From NCBI GenBank assembly GCA_010031845.1, contig RGYX01000028.1:1-9308 (forward strand): a stretch of DNA of 9,308 nt, given 5' to 3'. Of this stretch, positions 6,092-9,308 are shown in pieces; within the stretch, counting starts at the first letter, position 1; each line of letters starts with the position of its first letter. The notes below the pieces were generated by a model. It had not been told where the DNA came from. It ran no database searches and saw only the letters and a list, made by a program, of their open reading frames with translations. This stretch comes from Verrucomicrobiota bacterium. GTDB taxonomy: Bacteria; Verrucomicrobiota; Verrucomicrobiia; Methylacidiphilales; Verrucolacustridaceae. The position numbers and the translations under genes were made by a program.

Positions 6092-7087
6092 ATGAAAGCG
6101 GAGACCAAGGGTTGGTTGGGGTGGGCGACGAGGATTCTCTTGACCGTAGTGGGAGGAGCCTTCCTAGCCACGAAACTAAACTGGACGGAGTTTCACCAGA
6201 TCATTCAGGGGGCGGAGTTGAGATGGATTTTTTTGGCGGTGACGGCTTATGGAGGAACCGTTCTGGTCTCGGTTCTTCGTTGGCACCTTCTGTTGGAGGT
6301 TGCCGGAGCCGCGGTCGGCTGGGGAAGAACGGCTCAGCTGATCTTTTCCGGTCTTTTCTTTAACAGTATCCTGCCCGGGGTGATGGGGGGGGACGTGATG
6401 CGGGCCTATTGGGCGGCGAGGGATGCCCCGCAGGCCCGGGCTGCCGCGGTGGTATCCATCCTGTTGGAGCGGGTTTTGGGTCTGACCGCCACGGTGGTGG
6501 TGGGGGCGGTGTTGATCATTCCAAGATGGACCGAGCTCAATCATCATCCGGTGACGCATGCGGGGGCTACGGCGTTTCTCTTCGTTTCTGCTTTATTGAC
6601 GGTAATCTTAATCCTCCTGGGACATCCAGCTTCGGGGCGATGGCTGGCCGGAAAGCATGCCGTTGGATGGAGAAAGGTGGCCGGGGAGGGCGCCCAGGCC
6701 TGCCATATTTGTCTGACGCATCCGGTCGGAGCCGGGGTGGGGTTGGCGCTGAGCATTCTTTCCCAACTCCTTTTGGTCTGTCTTTTCTTCTCGGTTTCCC
6801 GAGCGGTGAATCTACAGGCCGATTTCTGGCAGCTGGCCTCGGTGCTGCCCATGGTGGTGATGGTGACCGTTCTGCCGATTACCTGGAACGGGCTGGGTTT
6901 ACGGGAGGCAGCCTTCGCCACCTTTTTGGGGGTTTTCGGGGTGGCGACAGCTCAAAGCGTGGCGATTTCACTGGGGGGGTTTGCGGTCATCCTGATGTGG
7001 AATCTGGTGGGGGGGGCGGTTTATTTGCTGACGGGGGTGGGAAGGCTGCAAGTCCCGGAATCCAACCGCACTAGGACCGCCTGTTAG
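6092..7087 (+). CDS. LPG-synthase-TM / UPF0104 family membrane protein (putative flippase)
   Basis: This 331-residue polytopic inner-membrane protein has about eight or nine hydrophobic segments (roughly 11-29, 43-62, 78-96, 120-143, 152-177, 211-236, 248-262, 280-300, 303-324). The family signature is present: GVMGGDVMRAYWAAR (96-110), SILLERVLGL (122-131) and TWNGLGLREAAF (264-275), matching the G.GGD..R.Y...R, ERv.GL and NGlG.RE motifs. The family includes the membrane half of MprF, which flips lysyl-phosphatidylglycerol, and AglD-like glycolipid proteins. No MprF synthetase domain is present, so this is a stand-alone membrane unit that may move a lipid or lipid-linked sugar. The substrate is unknown. 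ATG 6092 is chosen over ATG 6056 because the extra residues are basic and poorly family-like, though neither start has a good ribosome binding site. Three G7-G8 runs lie in the gene. Confidence 0.88.
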   Translation: MKAETKGWLGWATRILLTVVGGAFLATKLNWTEFHQIIQGAELRWIFLAVTAYGGTVLVSVLRWHLLLEVAGAAVGWGRTAQLIFSGLFFNSILPGVMGGDVMRAYWAARDAPQARAAAVVSILLERVLGLTATVVVGAVLIIPRWTELNHHPVTHAGATAFLFVSALLTVILILLGHPASGRWLAGKHAVGWRKVAGEGAQACHICLTHPVGAGVGLALSILSQLLLVCLFFSVSRAVNLQADFWQLASVLPMVVMVTVLPITWNGLGLREAAFATFLGVFGVATAQSVAISLGGFAVILMWNLVGGAVYLLTGVGRLQVPESNRTRTAC

Positions 7088-7110
7088 TCTGTAGGCTGTA
7101 GTCTACAGAC
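7087..7110 (+). other. 8-bp perfect inverted repeat after the flippase stop
   Basis: GTCTGTAG (7087-7094) and CTACAGAC (7103-7110) pair perfectly around an 8-base loop. The loop repeats CTGTAG, so a shorter alternative hairpin can also form. TTAGTC occurs on both sides (7084-7089 and 7113-7118). No T-run follows, so a simple intrinsic terminator is not supported. It may be an operator-like site or a message-end structure. Confidence 0.45.
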
Positions 7111-7139
7111 CATTAGTCAGCACATAAATCGGAGACTGT

Positions 7140-7184
7140 GGGTTTTTAGACCGAAAAAGGCGGGTTTTTCAAAACAGAAAAAGG
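7140..7184 (+). repeat. Two tandem GGGTTTTT...GAAAAAGG units before the DAHP synthase gene
   Basis: GGGTTTTT occurs at 7140-7147 and 7162-7169, exactly 22 bases apart. GAAAAAGG occurs at 7153-7160 and 7177-7184. Each unit can fold on itself (TTTTT with AAAAA), and the middle tracts can pair either way. The T/A tracts begin at 7143, 7154, 7165 and 7178, close to one helix turn apart, so the DNA may be bent. This is either a regulator binding region or an untranslated leader for the gene at 7200. Confidence 0.5.
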
Positions 7185-7199
7185 GGCTAGGCTTTCGGA

Positions 7200-8264
7200 A
7201 TGAGTGCAGTGGCTAAAGAACAGACCGGGCCCAAGCTGGCGAATCTAAGAGTTCGCGAGATCAAGCCCCTTTTGTCTCCCGCCAAGATGAAAAAGGAGAT
7301 TCCGGTGCAACCCAGGGGGGAGCAAACCGTTCGGCAGTCCCGGGCCGAGGTGGAAGCGGTCCTGGAAGGGCAGGATGAACGACCTTTGGTCATTCTGGGG
7401 CCATGCTCGATTCACGACCGAAAAGCTGCCCTCGAGTATGCCGGGAGGATCGCGAAGATGCGGGAGGAGTTGGGGGACAAGCTTCTGCTGGTGATGAGGG
7501 TCTACTTTGAAAAGCCCCGGACCACGGTGGGTTGGAAGGGATTGATCAACGATCCTCATCTGGATGGAACTTTGGATCTCGAGGCGGGGTTGAAAGCCGG
7601 CCGGAAACTTTTGGCCGAGATCAACGAGATGGGCGTGCCCGCCGGAACCGAGTTTCTCGACCCCATCGTGCCCCAGTATCTCTCCGACTTGGTGACCTGG
7701 GCGGCGATCGGTGCCCGAACCACGGAAAGTCAGACCCATCGGGAGATGGCGAGCGGTCTTTCCATGCCGGTGGGTTTCAAGAACGGAACGGACGGCAGCT
7801 TGCAGGTCGCGGTGGATGCGATGTTGTCGGCGCGGACCGGGCACGCCTTTGTGGGAATCGACGCCGAAGGGGCGACCAGCGTGATCCGGACAACCGGCAA
7901 CAGTTCCACCCACTTGGTGTTGCGCGGGGGGAGAGACCGTACGAATTTCGACCCGACCAGCCTTCAGGCGGCCAAGGATTCGCTGAAGAAGCACGGACTC
8001 CCCCAACGCGTGATGGTGGATTGCAGTCACGCCAACTCCGGCAAGGAGGCCACCAAGCAGGAGACGGCTTGGAAGAGTGTGATCGAACAGAAGCGATCCG
8101 GTTCTTTGGGAATCCTCGGCCTAATGTTGGAGAGCCATCTGCATGAGGGAAGGCAGGACCTGCCGCCCGAGGGAGCCAAGGGTCTGAAATACGGGGTTTC
8201 CCTGACGGATGCCTGCATGGGTTGGGAGCAGACGGAGAGTCTGCTTCGTTGGGCCGCCCGCTGA
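7200..8264 (+). CDS. aroG: 3-deoxy-7-phosphoheptulonate (DAHP) synthase, class I AroG type
   Basis: This 354-residue cytoplasmic enzyme condenses phosphoenolpyruvate and erythrose-4-phosphate to DAHP, the first step of the shikimate pathway. It aligns with E. coli AroG over nearly its whole length. Landmarks are IKPLLSPA (21-28), the N-terminal arm shared with AroG; LGPCSIHD with metal ligand Cys69; MRVYFEKPRTTVGWKGLIND (99-118); GARTTESQTHRE (171-182); GFKNGTDGS (192-200); DCSHANSGK with His277; MLESHL with Glu311; and SLTDACMGWE with Asp337. These four match AroG Cys61, His268, Glu302 and Asp326, so activity is expected. The N-terminal extension is the feedback-sensing region of this class, but whether Phe, Tyr or Trp inhibits cannot be read here. 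The ATG at 7200 has AAGGGG 13 bases upstream, which is long spacing. The repeat-rich upstream region may regulate it. ArgD follows after 42 bases. Confidence 0.96.
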   Translation: MSAVAKEQTGPKLANLRVREIKPLLSPAKMKKEIPVQPRGEQTVRQSRAEVEAVLEGQDERPLVILGPCSIHDRKAALEYAGRIAKMREELGDKLLLVMRVYFEKPRTTVGWKGLINDPHLDGTLDLEAGLKAGRKLLAEINEMGVPAGTEFLDPIVPQYLSDLVTWAAIGARTTESQTHREMASGLSMPVGFKNGTDGSLQVAVDAMLSARTGHAFVGIDAEGATSVIRTTGNSSTHLVLRGGRDRTNFDPTSLQAAKDSLKKHGLPQRVMVDCSHANSGKEATKQETAWKSVIEQKRSGSLGILGLMLESHLHEGRQDLPPEGAKGLKYGVSLTDACMGWEQTESLLRWAAR

Positions 8265-8306
8265 GCGGGATTGGCCGGATTCGCCTTTTTTGCCTAAGAT
8301 CGTCGT

Positions 8307-9308
8307 TTGAAGAAGGAAACAAACATCTCCTCCGAGCAAGTGCGGGCGGAATATGCCCGGCATGTGGTTCCCTCCTATAAAAGACCGGAAACCGCTCCCG
8401 TCCTGGTCAGGGGAAAAGGAACACGGGTTTGGGACGCGGAGGGACGAGAATATTTGGATTTTGGCAGCGGGATTGCCGTCAACTGTCTGGGACACGCTCA
8501 TCCGCGATTGGCGGAAGTGATGATGAGGCAGGCTGGGGAGTTGGTGCATGTCTCCAACCTTTTTTTTCATCCCAAGCAAGCGGAGTTGGCCGCCGCTTTG
8601 GTGCAACGGATCGGGCCGGGAAAGGTTTTTTTCTGCAACAGCGGGGCGGAGGCCAATGAGGCCATGGTCAAAGCGGTCCGGAAAGCCGGATCGGCCCAAG
8701 GGCGGTATGAGGTCATTACCACACTGAACTCTTTTCATGGCCGGACGATGGGCATGATCGCGGCTTCGGGTCAGGAGAGGTTGCGGGAGGGTTTTGGACC
8801 GTCCATGCCGGGTTTCGTTTATGTGCCGTACAACGATTTGGCGGCGGTGGAGAAGGCAATAGGACCTAAAACGGCGGCGGTGATGATCGAGGGCATTCAG
8901 GGGGAGGGGGGAATCCTTCCCGCGAAGGCGGACTATCTGACCGGGTTAAGAACCATGACCCGGGAAAAAGGCATATTTCTTATAATGGACGCCGTCCAGT
9001 GCGGTCACTATCGGACGGGGCGGTTTCAAAGCTATGCAAGGATTTTGGAGGAGGCCAGGTCCAAGGAAAGTTTTCTGCCGGATGCCATCTCGATGGCCAA
9101 AAGTCTTGGTGGTGGTTTCCCGATCGGGGCGGTTTGGTTGGGGGAAAAGTTGGCCGATGTATTGACCCCGGGAACCCATGCCACGACGTACGGCGGGACG
9201 GCGTTGGCTTGTGCGGTGGCTTTGGAGATTTTTCGGATCATCGAAGAGGAGGAATTGGCCAAGAATATTGAGGTCATGGGGGAGGAGTTAAAGGCGGGTT
9301 TGGCCAAG
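8307..9308 (+). CDS. argD: Acetylornithine aminotransferase (class III, PLP), 3' end cut by window
   Basis: The 334 residues present make up most of a usual ~400-residue ArgD, which transfers an amino group between glutamate and N-acetylglutamate semialdehyde in arginine synthesis. Visible motifs are YLDFGSGIAVNCLGHAHP (49-66), FFCNSGAEANEAMVK (108-122), the PLP-phosphate region; NSFHGRTMGMIAASGQ (141-156); IEGIQGEGG (194-202); Asp228 in IMDAVQCG, which contacts the PLP ring nitrogen; and the Schiff-base Lys265 in SMAKSLGGGFPIGA. Oddities are DAVQCGHYRTG where DEVQCGMGRTG is usual, and extra residues before SMAKSLG. The start is unclear: TTG 8307 is the first usable codon after an in-frame stop at 8295, and GTG 8340 is the alternative. 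A good Shine-Dalgarno (AAGAAGGA, 8310-8317) fits neither. A related class III aminotransferase such as succinylornithine or ornithine type is possible but less likely. Confidence 0.9.
   Translation, partial: MKKETNISSEQVRAEYARHVVPSYKRPETAPVLVRGKGTRVWDAEGREYLDFGSGIAVNCLGHAHPRLAEVMMRQAGELVHVSNLFFHPKQAELAAALVQRIGPGKVFFCNSGAEANEAMVKAVRKAGSAQGRYEVITTLNSFHGRTMGMIAASGQERLREGFGPSMPGFVYVPYNDLAAVEKAIGPKTAAVMIEGIQGEGGILPAKADYLTGLRTMTREKGIFLIMDAVQCGHYRTGRFQSYARILEEARSKESFLPDAISMAKSLGGGFPIGAVWLGEKLADVLTPGTHATTYGGTALACAVALEIFRIIEEEELAKNIEVMGEELKAGLAK

Noticed and set aside
5503..6171. Minus-strand open frame of 222 codons opposite the 173-residue gene
   Set aside because: The plus frame has a good ribosome binding site and a protein-like composition; the minus frame is a basic, low-order product spanning two genes and their gap.
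7245..8030. Long minus-strand open frame of 261 codons antisense to the DAHP synthase gene
   Set aside because: It lies wholly inside a highly conserved enzyme gene, has no recognisable domain, and reads as a His/Gly/Pro-rich mirror product.
8257..8291. Terminator after the DAHP synthase gene (CCCGC-TGA-GCGGG hairpin and a later run of six T)
   Set aside because: The hairpin is only five base pairs with a three-base loop and lies 16 bases before the T-run, so the two do not form a standard intrinsic terminator.
8121..8738. Minus-strand open frame of 205 codons across the aroG/argD junction
   Set aside because: It crosses two well-identified plus-strand genes and shows no family motif.
1..9308. 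CRISPR array, insertion sequence, tRNA, defence system or phage module
   Set aside because: No spaced identical repeats, transposase or nuclease motifs, tRNA-like cloverleaf or phage genes were found on either strand.

Overview
The window is a gene-dense bacterial chromosome segment of about 9.3 kb. It is GC-rich, uses GGG codons often, and holds eleven protein genes with no gene-free stretch longer than about 135 bases. No tRNA, rRNA, CRISPR array, insertion sequence or phage gene was seen. The lineage is an inference. Verrucomicrobiota is most likely, because of an envelope protein built from about 32-residue 'DP..AA..W' units, an FmdB-like protein that has lost its zinc ribbon but carries a Gly/Cys tail, a bacterial GPP34 protein, and an ArgD with a lineage-like insert.

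Left part (1-4430). A YebC/PmpR translation factor and a 60-residue DUF2256 zinc-finger protein read rightwards and are nearly fused (2-base gap). Facing them is a leftward set of three genes, probably one transcript: an iron-sulfur bacterial photolyase/cryptochrome (prokaryotic (6-4) photolyase type), a membrane-anchored repeat protein, and an RluE-type 23S rRNA pseudouridine synthase. The rluE and DUF2256 genes overlap tail to tail by 38 bases.

Middle part (4430-7090). A GPP34 (GOLPH3-like) protein reads rightwards and overlaps the leftward FmdB-like gene by 4 bases at their stops. After a 134-base divergent gap come an unrecognised 173-residue protein and a polytopic membrane protein of the LPG-synthase-TM/UPF0104 flippase family. 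Two of these suggest membrane or envelope work, but no pathway can be proved.

Right part (7090-9308). A regulatory-looking intergenic region holds an 8-bp perfect hairpin and two tandem GGGTTTTT...GAAAAAGG units with A/T tracts close to helical phase. It is followed by a class I (AroG-type) DAHP synthase with all four metal ligands, which starts aromatic amino acid synthesis. A class III aminotransferase best read as ArgD (arginine biosynthesis) then runs off the window end.

Most genes are housekeeping. The parts most worth a second look are the repeat protein, the FmdB variant, the unknown 173-residue protein, the DUF2256/photolyase neighbourhood and the repeat-rich leader of the DAHP synthase gene. 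No complete new defence or mobile system is visible.
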